NCBI GenBank assembly: GCA_018055865.1
Contig: JAGPGR010000001.1
Coordinates: 1 to 29,875 of the forward strand
Reading direction: 5' to 3'
Length of the DNA stretch: 29,875 nucleotides
DNA from: Paludibacteraceae bacterium
Lineage (GTDB): Bacteria; Bacteroidota; Bacteroidia; Bacteroidales; Paludibacteraceae
Below, piece after piece: positions 1-6,977 of this stretch. Each line of letters begins with the position of its first letter. Within the stretch, counting starts at the first letter, position 1. The position numbers and the translations under genes were made by a program. The notes beneath the pieces were generated by a model that had not been told where the DNA came from, did no database searches, and saw only the letters and a program-made list of their open reading frames with translations.

Positions 1-1
1 G

Positions 2-328
2 GGTAAGGTTTTTTATGTAGAAAATGAGCATTTGCTAAATGCTTACATGTCACTTTCTTCTTGTGGTATTGCGTATGCTTTCCGATACATTCGGGCTGCT
101 ATGGAAGGTGGAGTGGAAATGGGCATTTACCCCGATACAGCCAGGCAAGTAGTGATGCAAACACTGAGAGGTGCTGTGAAATTGCTTGAAACAAATAACT
201 TGCATCCTGAGGCAGAGATTGACAAGGTGACCACACCCGGCGGCATCACCATCAAAGGACTGAACGAGATGGAGGCCAACGGTTTTACAAATGCGGTGAT
301 AAAAGGATTAAAGAAAAGCCTCCCTTAA
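2..328 (+). CDS. proC: Pyrroline-5-carboxylate reductase, C-terminal part (cut by window edge)
   Basis: The reading frame is open to the left edge, so the N-terminal NAD(P)H-binding Rossmann domain lies outside the window. What remains is the all-alpha dimerisation and substrate domain of ProC, which catalyses the last step of proline synthesis, NAD(P)H-dependent reduction of pyrroline-5-carboxylate. Recognisable family blocks are a Ser-rich GIAYAF segment (GPAYVF in many homologues), the helix EGGVEMGI, and the signature DKVTTPGGITIKGLNEME near the C-terminus. The TTG at 32 is internal, because the frame upstream of it still reads in family style. The last codons and the stop lie inside a degenerate palindromic repeat. 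prfB follows 110 bases downstream on the same strand. Confidence 0.93.
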   Translation, partial: GKVFYVENEHLLNAYMSLSSCGIAYAFRYIRAAMEGGVEMGIYPDTARQVVMQTLRGAVKLLETNNLHPEAEIDKVTTPGGITIKGLNEMEANGFTNAVIKGLKKSLP

Positions 329-345
329 CCATACTTAAGGAGTGA
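315..345 (+). repeat. Degenerate GC-rich palindrome, copy A
   Basis: The arms CTCCCTTAA (320-328) and TTAAGGAG (335-342) can pair with one bulged C and a 6-base loop. The proC stop codon TAA (326-328) is inside the left arm. The sequence shares AAAGCCTCCCT with copy B about 85 bases downstream and has relatives at 13.7 and 27.0 kb. It could act as a weak transcription terminator or a 3'-end stabiliser; no T-run follows. Confidence 0.55.
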
Positions 346-395
346 AATTAAACGGAGTTTCTAAAATTTCAGAAACATATTATTTAACAAAAAAT

Positions 396-428
396 AAGAA
401 AAGCCTCCCTTTCACGGGCTTAGGGGCA
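396..428 (+). repeat. Degenerate GC-rich palindrome, copy B
   Basis: The 15 bases at 396-410 (AAGAAAAGCCTCCCT) are an exact repeat of 311-325. The element continues with CACGGGCTTAGGGGC; either GCCTC/GGGGC or CCC/GGG can pair. It ends 10 bases before the prfB start codon, so it would be in or next to the prfB leader. Apart from copies A and B, the 329-438 spacer is AT-rich and I see nothing else in it. Confidence 0.5.
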
Positions 429-438
429 GAAATTTATT

Positions 439-1558
439 ATGATTACATCAGACCAGCTTAAAGTAGTGTTGGATCGCGAGGACGCGTTGAGGAGGTATCT
501 TTGACGTCGATGCCAAGATTATCCAGATAGAAGAAGAAGAGTTACGCACACAGGTTCCCGGATTTTGGGATGACCCGAAAGCTGCCGAAATGCAGATGAG
601 AAAAGTTAAAGACCTGAAACGTTGGGTAGAGGGTTACAATGGGGTGAAAGCAGCCACCGAAGAGCTGCAGCTCGCTTTTGATTTTTTCAAAGAAGAGGCA
701 GTGACCGAAGAGGAGGTGGACAAAGCGTATGCACACGTGATGGAATTGCTCGAAACCATCGAACTGAAAAACATGCTGTCAAACGAAGAAGACCAACTCG
801 GAGCGGTGATAAAAATAGTAGCCGGAGCCGGAGGAACCGAAGCTCAGGACTGGGCAGAAATGCTTTTCCGCATGTATCAGCGTTATTGCGAGCGGCAAGG
901 ATACAAAACAGAAGTAACCAACTATCAGGCAGGCGATGAAGCGGGTATCAAAACCGTAACCCTGCAAACTGAAAGCGAAATGGCTTTCGGCTACCTGAAA
1001 TGCGAAAACGGAGTTCACCGGCTTGTGCGGGTGTCGCCATATAACGCACAAGGGAAACGGATGACTTCCTTTGCATCGGTGTTTGTAACACCTTTGGTTG
1101 ACGACACAATTAATATCGAAGTCAATACGGCCAATCTGACCTGGGATACTTTCCGCTCAGGTGGTGCCGGCGGACAAAACGTAAATAAGGTAGAAACCGG
1201 AGTACGTCTGCATTACAAATACACGGACGAAAAAACCGGAGAAGAAAAAGAAATTGCAATTGAAAATACGGAGAGTCGCTCTCAAACTGGAAACCGTGAA
1301 AACGCCCTGAGACTTCTACGTTCACAATTGTACGAACTGGAACTGGAAAAACGCCGTGCAGCGCAAGCTGTAGTGGAAGCCGGTAAGAAAAAAATAGAAT
1401 GGGGCTCGCAAATACGCAGCTATGTATTTGACGACCGCCGCGTGAAGGACCATCGAACGAACTACCAGACTTCGGACGTTAACGGGGTAATGGATGGCAA
1501 AATCGAAGAATTTATCAAAGCATATCTGATGGAATTCGGTCAGGAAGTGAAAGAATAA
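439..1558 (+). CDS. prfB: Peptide chain release factor 2, expressed by programmed +1 frameshift
   Basis: RF2 reads UGA and UAA stop codons and triggers peptide release. The gene is in two frames: codons 1-21 run from ATG 439 to CTT 499-501, an in-frame TGA follows at 502-504, and skipping T502 opens the downstream frame from GAC 503 to the stop at 1558. The product is about 372 residues, a normal RF2 length. The catalytic GGQ motif is at residues 244-246. The stop-codon-recognition tripeptide at 199-201 reads SPY where the textbook RF2 motif is SPF. After GGQ there is an insert with KYTDEKTGEEKE, which I recall from other Bacteroidetes RF2 proteins. The C-terminal block WGSQIRSYVFDDRRVKDHRT is typical of the family. 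Any annotation that starts at ATG 590 loses about 50 N-terminal residues. Confidence 0.96.
490..505 (+). promoter_or_regulatory. prfB programmed +1 frameshift site
   Basis: The bases AGGAGGTATCTTTGAC carry all parts of the known prfB autoregulatory site: an internal Shine-Dalgarno-like AGGAGG (490-495), three bases of spacing, the slippery CTT codon, the TGA stop and a following C. When RF2 is scarce the ribosome pauses at TGA and slips from CUU to UUU, so low RF2 raises RF2 synthesis. The spacing matches the well-known E. coli AGGGGGTATCTTTGAC, with a closer match to the consensus Shine-Dalgarno sequence. Confidence 0.96.
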
Positions 1559-1567
1559 GCAGTTTTT

Positions 1568-2071
1568 TTACTTCACGGCTGTCTTCATTTCTTTCAGATA
1601 AATAATCTCATCGTATTGCTGATAATAAAGTTCCGTTTCGGTTTGTGGTTTGTGGTCCAGCTGAAGCCGACGCCATACAACCCGGAATGTTTTATTCAGG
1701 TATCGCGGATTTGGATCTTTTCCTCCGTTTTCATCGTTCGGGTTCGGGGATTTTACAGTAAGTGGAAAATGAGAATCATTTCCACTGAAACTTATTTCAT
1801 CTCCCGTTTCGTTACTGAAAACATAATACACTACATCGCCCATCCTGAAAGCTGTGTAGGTGAGAACGGCAGTTCTTATTTCTCCGATTGTTTTATATCC
1901 TTCGGGTAGCCGTTTGTTCTGTAGTGCGTCAAGCGTCAAGGTTAATGTGTCAATGGGAGTGTGAAGAACAACGCTGTCTTTCATTGGGAATGAGTCAGCA
2001 CTTTTGCCACTCCGGTTGCTGCACGAAACGGCGGAAATGAGAAATAAAATAAGTAGCAACAGCCTATTCAT
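1568..2071 (-). CDS. Putative lipoprotein of unknown function
   Basis: A 167-residue protein that begins with a lipoprotein signal peptide: charged start, a Leu/Ile-rich stretch and a probable lipobox ending at Cys17 (SAVSC). The mature part is hydrophilic with no domain I recognise; the C-terminal half is rich in aromatic and basic residues (FRVVWRRLQLD, ELYYQQYDEIIYL). It lies 45 bases downstream of the sigma-factor operon on the same strand and may be its last gene, though the gap makes that uncertain. Its 3' end meets prfB convergently with 9 bases between stops. Confidence 0.75.
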   Translation of the reverse strand: MNRLLLLILFLISAVSCSNRSGKSADSFPMKDSVVLHTPIDTLTLTLDALQNKRLPEGYKTIGEIRTAVLTYTAFRMGDVVYYVFSNETGDEISFSGNDSHFPLTVKSPNPNDENGGKDPNPRYLNKTFRVVWRRLQLDHKPQTETELYYQQYDEIIYLKEMKTAVK

Positions 2072-2116
2072 CTTTCATTTATAATTGATTATTAGCATTT
2101 TATCAGGAAACAAAGC

Positions 2117-2431
2117 CTAATAAGCTCTTTCCTTTTCACAGAAAAAGTATAAAAACAGAAATACAATCGGAAAAAGCATAAATCCGGCCATCATATATAT
2201 AAATGGTATTCCGGCAACTAATTCAAATACCCTGAAAATCATTTCGCGAATATCAACCATTAACATTGAAATAATAATTCCAGCCAACGTAAATACAGGT
2301 ACAATCCAATCTGTGGTTCGTTCTTTCATGGGCAATTTTTTCATTACGCTGCCAGCGAATCCGTCATCCTGAAATTCTGCTTTGTTTTTTCGGAAAAAAT
2401 CTTTCAGCAATTTATCTTCACTATTTTCCAT
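2117..2431 (-). CDS. Small two-helix membrane protein, DUF5056-like; candidate anti-sigma partner
   Basis: A 104-residue protein with a soluble N-terminus of about 40 residues (EDKLLKDFFRKNKAEFQDDGF, then SVMKKLP) and two hydrophobic segments at roughly 43-59 and 74-97. The N-terminal pattern of a short acidic/Phe-rich helix followed by GFxxxVMxxLP resembles, from memory, DUF5056 proteins encoded beside ECF sigma factors in Bacteroidales. Its start codon lies inside the sigma-factor gene (11-base overlap), which suggests translational coupling. Position and topology suggest it tethers or inhibits the sigma factor at the membrane, but no zinc-binding anti-sigma motif is visible, so that role is inferred. 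Confidence 0.8.
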   Translation of the reverse strand: MENSEDKLLKDFFRKNKAEFQDDGFAGSVMKKLPMKERTTDWIVPVFTLAGIIISMLMVDIREMIFRVFELVAGIPFIYMMAGFMLFPIVFLFLYFFCEKERAY

Positions 2432-2963
2432 ACCCCTGATGTGTTAAAAAATGATTCATCTTTTCCTTCCCTTTCAGAATATATGTTTTCACAGTACCGA
2501 GGGGAAGTTTCATAATTTTTGCTATTTCTGCATGCGTTTTGTCTTCCATGTAGCAAAGCAAAATAGCTGCCTTCTCTTCTTTTCTTAGAAGCTGCAAAGC
2601 GGTGTAAATATCGGTTTTTTCTGTCGAAAAATCAATATCTATACTGGTTTTTTTGTCAATTTCGGTTGTATTCAGGTCTTCATACTGTTTGCTTGATCGT
2701 ACCGAATCATAAAACGTGTTGTAAGCAATGCGAAAAAGCCAGGTGGAGAAAGCCGAAATTCCCTGAAACGAACGAATATTAAGATATGCTTTGATGAATG
2801 TTTCCTGCGCCAAATCGTCAGCTAAAGTTGCGTCGCCCAGTGTCAGATTCCGCAGAAATCTCCTCACGGGCGACTGATACTTGCAAACCAGCCGATCGAA
2901 CGCACGGCGGTCATCAGCGATGACCACCTGCGATATCCAAAGCAAATCTTCGGCTTTATTCAT
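2421..2963 (-). CDS. RNA polymerase ECF-type sigma factor (sigma-70 family)
   Basis: A 180-residue protein with the two-domain layout of extracytoplasmic-function sigma factors. Region 2 covers about residues 20-90, with the core-binding helix ADDLAQETFIKAYLNIRSF at about 48-66 and STWLFRIAYNTFYDSVRS after it. Region 4 covers about 118-170, with the DNA-recognition helix-turn-helix HAEIAKIMKLPLGTVKTYILKGKEKM. A short acidic linker joins them. It overlaps both neighbours: 8 bases with the membrane protein upstream and 11 bases with the small membrane protein downstream, so the three are likely made as one unit. The inducing signal is not evident; the two membrane proteins point to an envelope cue. 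Confidence 0.95.
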   Translation of the reverse strand: MNKAEDLLWISQVVIADDRRAFDRLVCKYQSPVRRFLRNLTLGDATLADDLAQETFIKAYLNIRSFQGISAFSTWLFRIAYNTFYDSVRSSKQYEDLNTTEIDKKTSIDIDFSTEKTDIYTALQLLRKEEKAAILLCYMEDKTHAEIAKIMKLPLGTVKTYILKGKEKMNHFLTHQGYGK

Positions 2964-3564
2964 TTATCCCCGGTGAATTCGGATTGTTTTTTGGTTTTTC
3001 GATCAAATAAGCTATCAAAATTCCTAATCCGACAAAACCCGGAATTAAACCAAACAGCAGACCATCATTATTGGTGGAAATGCCCACTATGACTAACGCC
3101 ATACCCACTCCGAGCCACACCAGACCGCTTTGAAGCCGCGATGAATCCTTTTTCTCAGGTTCTTCGAAGATTTTTTCGGGTATCGATTGCCCCATTTCGA
3201 TAGATTTCAGATAAAGATCATAACGGGCTTTCTCTCTTTCTTTTTTGGTCCGAGAAGTAAAGAAAATAATAAAAACCACCATAATAAATGGTGCTGTTGA
3301 TATCAGTACCAAAGCCCACATAGGCATCGGAATTTCATTACTATCTCTGTGTCTTTCGTTATCGAGACGCTGTTTTTCGATTTCGAGCAACTGATCAGGG
3401 TTCAGTTTCTGAAGTAAAATTGCATCTCGTACATTTTCACCTGTCGATGCATACTTTTCTATTATACTGTCATTTACAGCTACATTAGTGCTGTCAGTTT
3501 GAACCTGTGCACTTATTCCGGTCCACAAAATAATTCCTACTAAAATAATTCCAACTCGTTTCAT
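2956..3564 (-). CDS. Secretory-signal membrane protein of the sigma-factor operon (DUF6249-like)
   Basis: A 202-residue protein with an N-terminal signal sequence (about residues 1-19, cleavage near ISAQ), a charged region of about 60 residues, a hydrophobic helix at about 82-102, a basic stretch (RTKKEREKARYDLYLKSIEMGQ) and two more hydrophobic helices at about 146-162 and 169-187. The form, ending in GLVWLGVGMALVIVG and FGLIPGFVGLGILIAYLI, resembles from memory the DUF6249 family found beside sigma factors in Bacteroidetes. It is first in the operon and overlaps the sigma-factor start by 8 bases. A sensor or scaffold role is possible but nothing in the sequence proves it. Confidence 0.8.
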   Translation of the reverse strand: MKRVGIILVGIILWTGISAQVQTDSTNVAVNDSIIEKYASTGENVRDAILLQKLNPDQLLEIEKQRLDNERHRDSNEIPMPMWALVLISTAPFIMVVFIIFFTSRTKKEREKARYDLYLKSIEMGQSIPEKIFEEPEKKDSSRLQSGLVWLGVGMALVIVGISTNNDGLLFGLIPGFVGLGILIAYLIEKPKNNPNSPGINE

Positions 3565-3886
3565 TTTTTTTAATTCATTTTTAATGGTTTGTAAATATAA
3601 TCTTTGTTTATGAATTAGACGAATTGAATTACAGATTTGGATTTAAAACAGATAAAAAAAATTCATAAAAAGTCAAATTCGCTATTATCTTATGAAGCAA
3701 CTCTATATGATAGGTTAGCTTCTGGTAATTAATAGATTAACACTTCTTTGCAAATATGATAAAAAGCAGCTTTTTGTTATTAAATATATTTAGAATTTAG
3801 CACTTCAAAACTAAAGAAATGAGGCAATTAGCCTAAAAACGGAAAGATTTAAATAATGTTAATATTTAAAGATTAGTGCCCGATTA
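3565..3886. other. Gene-free AT-rich spacer, divergent side of the sigma operon
   Basis: I see no gene here. On the minus strand TATATTTA at about 3592-3599 could be a weak -7 box for the sigma operon, without a good -33 partner. The near-palindrome AAAAAGCAGCTTTTT lies at about 3762-3776, and a small AGGC/GCCT hairpin near 3823-3835. None of these is strong enough to name as a separate element. Confidence 0.4.
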
Positions 3887-3918
3887 TTTGTGGATAAAAA
3901 AATAGATTCATATTTTTG
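3887..3918 (+). promoter_or_regulatory. Bacteroidetes-type promoter upstream of the copper ATPase region
   Basis: TTTG at 3887-3890 and TATTTTTG at 3911-3918 are separated by 20 bases, close to the described Bacteroidetes primary-sigma consensus TTTG-N19-21-TAnnTTTG. Transcription would begin around 3924-3926, about 200 bases before the ATPase start codon, which leaves room for a long leader or a separate RNA. Confidence 0.72.
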
Positions 3919-3924
3919 CACGTG

Positions 3925-4108
3925 ATTTTTTTCATAGTATTAGATTTAAGGTTAAAGGATTGGTAGTCAAGCGAGGCTACCGATTCTTGTTTTAAATCCG
4001 CTTAATCTTCCTTTTGTCCATTCGGCATACCATCCGTTAACCATCCTTAAATTCCTGTAAATAAAGACTCCCTGAGAACTAAACAGGAACTTTATCTGTT
4101 TTTTTTAC
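3925..4108 (+). ncRNA. Candidate structured leader RNA or small RNA before the copper ATPase
   Basis: No ORF of note lies here, but several pairings are possible. Hairpin 1 is GGATTGGTAG (3957-3966) with CTACCGATTC (3977-3986), 10 pairs including two G-U; the outer arms GATTTAA (3943-3949) and TTAAATC (3992-3998) extend it. A competing long-range helix pairs GGTTAAAGGAT (3950-3960) with ATCCGTTAACC (4032-4042), 10 pairs and one mismatch. Near the 3' end TTCCTGT (4052-4058) can pair with ACAGGAA (4083-4089), which would block the terminator-like hairpin at 4081-4101. It could be an attenuated leader of copA or an independent RNA of about 185 nt, perhaps 6S-like in size. I recognise no known riboswitch. 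Confidence 0.42.
4081..4106 (+). terminator. Weak intrinsic terminator or attenuator
   Basis: AAACAG (4081-4086) and CTGTTT (4096-4101) flank a 9-base loop, and eight T residues run through 4099-4106. The stem is short and AT-rich, so termination may be partial. The left arm is also complementary to TTCCTGT at 4052-4058, the layout expected for a terminator/antiterminator switch. It ends 16 bases before the ATPase start. Confidence 0.4.
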
Positions 4109-4122
4109 ATCATTTACCGCTT

Positions 4123-6423
4123 ATGAAAACAGGAAAATTCGAAGTAACAGGCATGACTTGTTCTGCGTGTGTGGCGCATGTAGAAAAAAGCGTACGTAAA
4201 CTTGAAGGCGTAGCTGATGTGACGGTCAATTTACTAACCAACAGTATGTCAGTGAATTACGACCATAAAACACTTGCTCCTGATGAGATAATTGAATCGG
4301 TACAAAAGGCTGGGTACGACGCTTTTGAAAAAACAGAAACTGCCACAGGTGTCGTACAGCTGGTAAATCAAGCTGAAAATGAGCAAAAAGAGATGAAAGT
4401 TCGGGTTATATATTCCTTTATATTTCTTATTCCTTTGCTCTATATCTCCATGGGGCAAATGGTTGGCATACCATTGCCGGCTTTCTTAACCGGTGAAAAA
4501 AACGCCCTCATTTTTGCAGTTGCACAATTGCTGCTCACAGTTCCGGTTTACATAATTAACCGCAAATTTTTCACACACGGATTTAGGGCGTTGTTGAAAC
4601 TCTCACCCAACATGGATTCACTTGTAGCCATAGGCTCATCGGCTGCGCTCTTGTATGGATTTTTTGCAATTTTCAGAATTTATTACGGGATTACTTACAA
4701 TAATCCGGCTGTTATTCATCAGTATATTCACGACTTGTTTTTTGAATCTGGAGCTACCATCCTTACTCTGATAACGCTTGGTAAATACTTAGAAGCCCGG
4801 TCGAAACGTCAGACATCTGATGCACTGACAAAACTCATCAATTCTGCTCCTCAAACAGCCAACGTCATTCGCGACAAAAAAGAAATTGAAATTCCTGTGA
4901 ATGAAGTAAGGGTAAACGACATTGTAAGCATTCGTCCGGGAGAAAAAATTGCTGTTGATGGGATTGTGGAAAACGGATTTAGCTCGGTTGACGAATCGGC
5001 ACTCACGGGCGAAAGTATACCTGTTTTCAAGCAAAGCGGCGACAGCGTTATTTCAGCGAGTATAAATAAAACAGGATTTTTTACTTTCCGCGCTACTAAA
5101 GTGGGCCGAGATACTACTCTTTCGCAAATTATTCGGCTGCTGGAAGAAGCATCGGCTTCCAAAGCTCCCATTTCAAAACTTGCCGACCAAATCAGCCGGA
5201 TTTTCGTACCGGTAGTCATCGGAATTGCCGTTCTGGCTACTATTACCTGGTTGCTTTTCGGCCAAACGTTTGAATTTGCTCTATCCATAGGAATTGCAGT
5301 ACTGATTATATCCTGCCCCTGCGCACTTGGACTGGCTACTCCGGTTGCCATTATGGTCGGGATGGGCAAAGGAGCTGAATCAGGAGCACTCTTCAAATCG
5401 GCAGAAGCGCTGGAAATGGGCGGAAGAATCGACACGATTGTTTTTGATAAAACAGGAACCATTACCGAGGGAAATCCTCAGGTAACTGACATCGAATCCA
5501 TTCACTATTTGGACGAAAGAGAACTGTTGCGAATTTGCGCTTCACTCGAAAAATATTCTGAACACCCTATTTCGGGAGCAATCATTAAAAAAGCAGAGGA
5601 AGAAAAGCTGGAACTGTATCCCGTCAATGAATTTACCGGAGTTCCCGGAAAAGGAATTTCAGGCAAAATTAAAGGTGAATTTTACAAAGTCGGCAACAAG
5701 GCATTTATATCCGAAAGTATTGACATTGAATATGTTGAAGATTTTTTATTCCAGCTTTTGCAACAAGGAAAAACAGCCCTGTTCGTTGCCGACGATGAGA
5801 ACATACTGGGTGTAATCGGAGTAGCCGACGTATTGAAACCTACAAGCCACGAAGCGGTTGACTTGCTGAAATTAATGAATATGTACACCATATTACTTAC
5901 AGGCGATAATCAGCGTACTGCCTTTGCCATTCAGGATAAAATAGGTTTTGACAAAGTAATAGCAGAAGTACTACCGCAAGACAAAGATAAAATTATTCAG
6001 AATTTGATGGCCGAAGGACGAAAAGTAGCCATGGTGGGCGACGGCATAAACGATGCACCTGCATTGGCACGTGCCGATTTGGGAATCGCTGTGGGAGCTG
6101 GCACTGATATTGCCATCGAATCGGCAGACGTGGTGCTGATGAAAAATGATTTGCTGGATGTGGTTACCGGTATTCGTTTAAGTAAATCAGTTATTCGAAA
6201 TATCAAAGAAAACCTTTTTTGGGCGTTTTTTTATAACATTATCGGCATTCCTTTGGCTGCAGGAGTCTTCTACGCCGCATTAGGATGGAAACTCAGCCCC
6301 ATGTTTGCAGCAGCAGCCATGAGTTTGAGTTCGGTTACCGTGGTGATGAATGCACTCAGGCTACGAGGCTTTATCCCCACAAAGTCAAACCTGAAACTCC
6401 TGAAGACTGGAAATTCCAATTGA
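4123..6423 (+). CDS. copA: Copper-translocating P-type ATPase (CopA type, P1B-1)
   Basis: A 766-residue inner-membrane pump that exports Cu(I) using ATP. In order: one N-terminal heavy-metal-associated domain with GMTCSAC (Cys13, Cys16); a membrane block; the actuator domain with TGES (295-298); the membrane Cu-binding motif SCPC (Cys398, Cys400); the phosphorylation motif DKTGT with Asp442; the nucleotide-domain His-Pro (481-482); the hinge GDGINDAP (639-646); and two last helices with YN and MSLSS, the pattern that marks Cu(I) rather than Zn or Cd pumps. Length and order fit a single-HMA CopA. No copper-responsive regulator lies nearby; control may act through the promoter and leader at 3887-4108. 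A small HMA chaperone follows 117 bases downstream. Confidence 0.96.
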   Translation: MKTGKFEVTGMTCSACVAHVEKSVRKLEGVADVTVNLLTNSMSVNYDHKTLAPDEIIESVQKAGYDAFEKTETATGVVQLVNQAENEQKEMKVRVIYSFIFLIPLLYISMGQMVGIPLPAFLTGEKNALIFAVAQLLLTVPVYIINRKFFTHGFRALLKLSPNMDSLVAIGSSAALLYGFFAIFRIYYGITYNNPAVIHQYIHDLFFESGATILTLITLGKYLEARSKRQTSDALTKLINSAPQTANVIRDKKEIEIPVNEVRVNDIVSIRPGEKIAVDGIVENGFSSVDESALTGESIPVFKQSGDSVISASINKTGFFTFRATKVGRDTTLSQIIRLLEEASASKAPISKLADQISRIFVPVVIGIAVLATITWLLFGQTFEFALSIGIAVLIISCPCALGLATPVAIMVGMGKGAESGALFKSAEALEMGGRIDTIVFDKTGTITEGNPQVTDIESIHYLDERELLRICASLEKYSEHPISGAIIKKAEEEKLELYPVNEFTGVPGKGISGKIKGEFYKVGNKAFISESIDIEYVEDFLFQLLQQGKTALFVADDENILGVIGVADVLKPTSHEAVDLLKLMNMYTILLTGDNQRTAFAIQDKIGFDKVIAEVLPQDKDKIIQNLMAEGRKVAMVGDGINDAPALARADLGIAVGAGTDIAIESADVVLMKNDLLDVVTGIRLSKSVIRNIKENLFWAFFYNIIGIPLAAGVFYAALGWKLSPMFAAAAMSLSSVTVVMNALRLRGFIPTKSNLKLLKTGNSN

Positions 6424-6540
6424 TACAACAATCAACTGTTCAATTTTTTACAATTTACACACTACAATAAACAAACTTTAAACAAAACCTTTGAATCCCT
6501 TCATTAAAAAAGGGCAGTTTTCAAAATTATTATCATTATT

Positions 6541-6762
6541 ATGGAAAAAACAGCATTAATAAAAGGAATGAGTTGCTCACATTGCGCAACCCGGGTGGCA
6601 AAAGCACTGAATAAAATAGACGGTGTAGAAGCAACCGTAGATTTGGAAAGCAGAACAGCCAAACTACATCTTTCGAAAAAAATCTCGGACGAAAAAATTA
6701 AAGCGGCGGTAGATGATGCCGGATATGAAGTAACAGATATTATTGGTGTACCTGAAAATTAA
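6541..6762 (+). CDS. Heavy-metal-associated domain protein, probable copper chaperone (CopZ-like)
   Basis: A 73-residue stand-alone HMA domain with the metal motif GMSCSHC (Cys12, Cys15) and a normal beta-alpha-beta-beta-alpha-beta length. Such proteins carry Cu(I) through the cytoplasm and hand it to the ATPase HMA domain. The His between the cysteines, rather than Ala, is a common chaperone variant. Its position right after copA supports a copper role; mercury or other soft-metal binding cannot be ruled out from sequence alone. The 117-base spacer before it holds a small CCCTT/AAGGG hairpin and no obvious promoter, so it may be co-transcribed with copA. Confidence 0.88.
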   Translation: MEKTALIKGMSCSHCATRVAKALNKIDGVEATVDLESRTAKLHLSKKISDEKIKAAVDDAGYEVTDIIGVPEN

Positions 6763-6916
6763 ACGAATAGATTATCCCCTTTCAGTTTGTAATTTCACAC
6801 GTAAATAATTGGTTTTAACCCTTCATATAGAATTCATATATTAACAGAACACAACCATTTATTAAAGACCCATAATCATACCCGATTCATAAAAAACAAA
6901 AATAATTGCCTGAAAA

Positions 6917-6949
6917 TTTGGCTTATACCTGTTTGTTTTTGTTATTTTG
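6917..6949 (+). promoter_or_regulatory. Probable promoter of topA
   Basis: TTTG at 6917-6920 and TTATTTTGC at 6942-6950 resemble the Bacteroidetes -33 and -7 boxes with about 21 bases between them; the -7 box departs from the TAnnTTTG spacing by one base. A start near 6955 gives a leader of about 23 bases to topA. It lies inside the region that an upstream TTG start would call coding. Confidence 0.5.
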
Positions 6950-6977
6950 CACCCAATTTAAAAAACCGAACATAATT

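Noticed and set aside
3762..3776. AAAAAGCAGCTTTTT as a terminator
   Set aside because: The arms are separated by a single base, so the hairpin cannot close fully, and no transcript is expected to end there.
4052..4095. H-type pseudoknot from TTCCTGT/ACAGGAA and ATAAAG/CTTTAT
   Set aside because: The order of arms fits a pseudoknot, but no bases separate the two right arms, so a strand would have to cross a 7-base stem without a linker; alternative exclusive helices are more likely.
4851..5462. 203-residue minus-strand ORF inside copA
   Set aside because: It lies wholly opposite the conserved ATPase coding frame, shows low-complexity Ser/Ala-rich composition and no family features.
6906..6977. 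24-residue N-terminal extension of TopA from TTG
   Set aside because: It overlaps the promoter and does not resemble TopA; the family starts at the downstream ATG.
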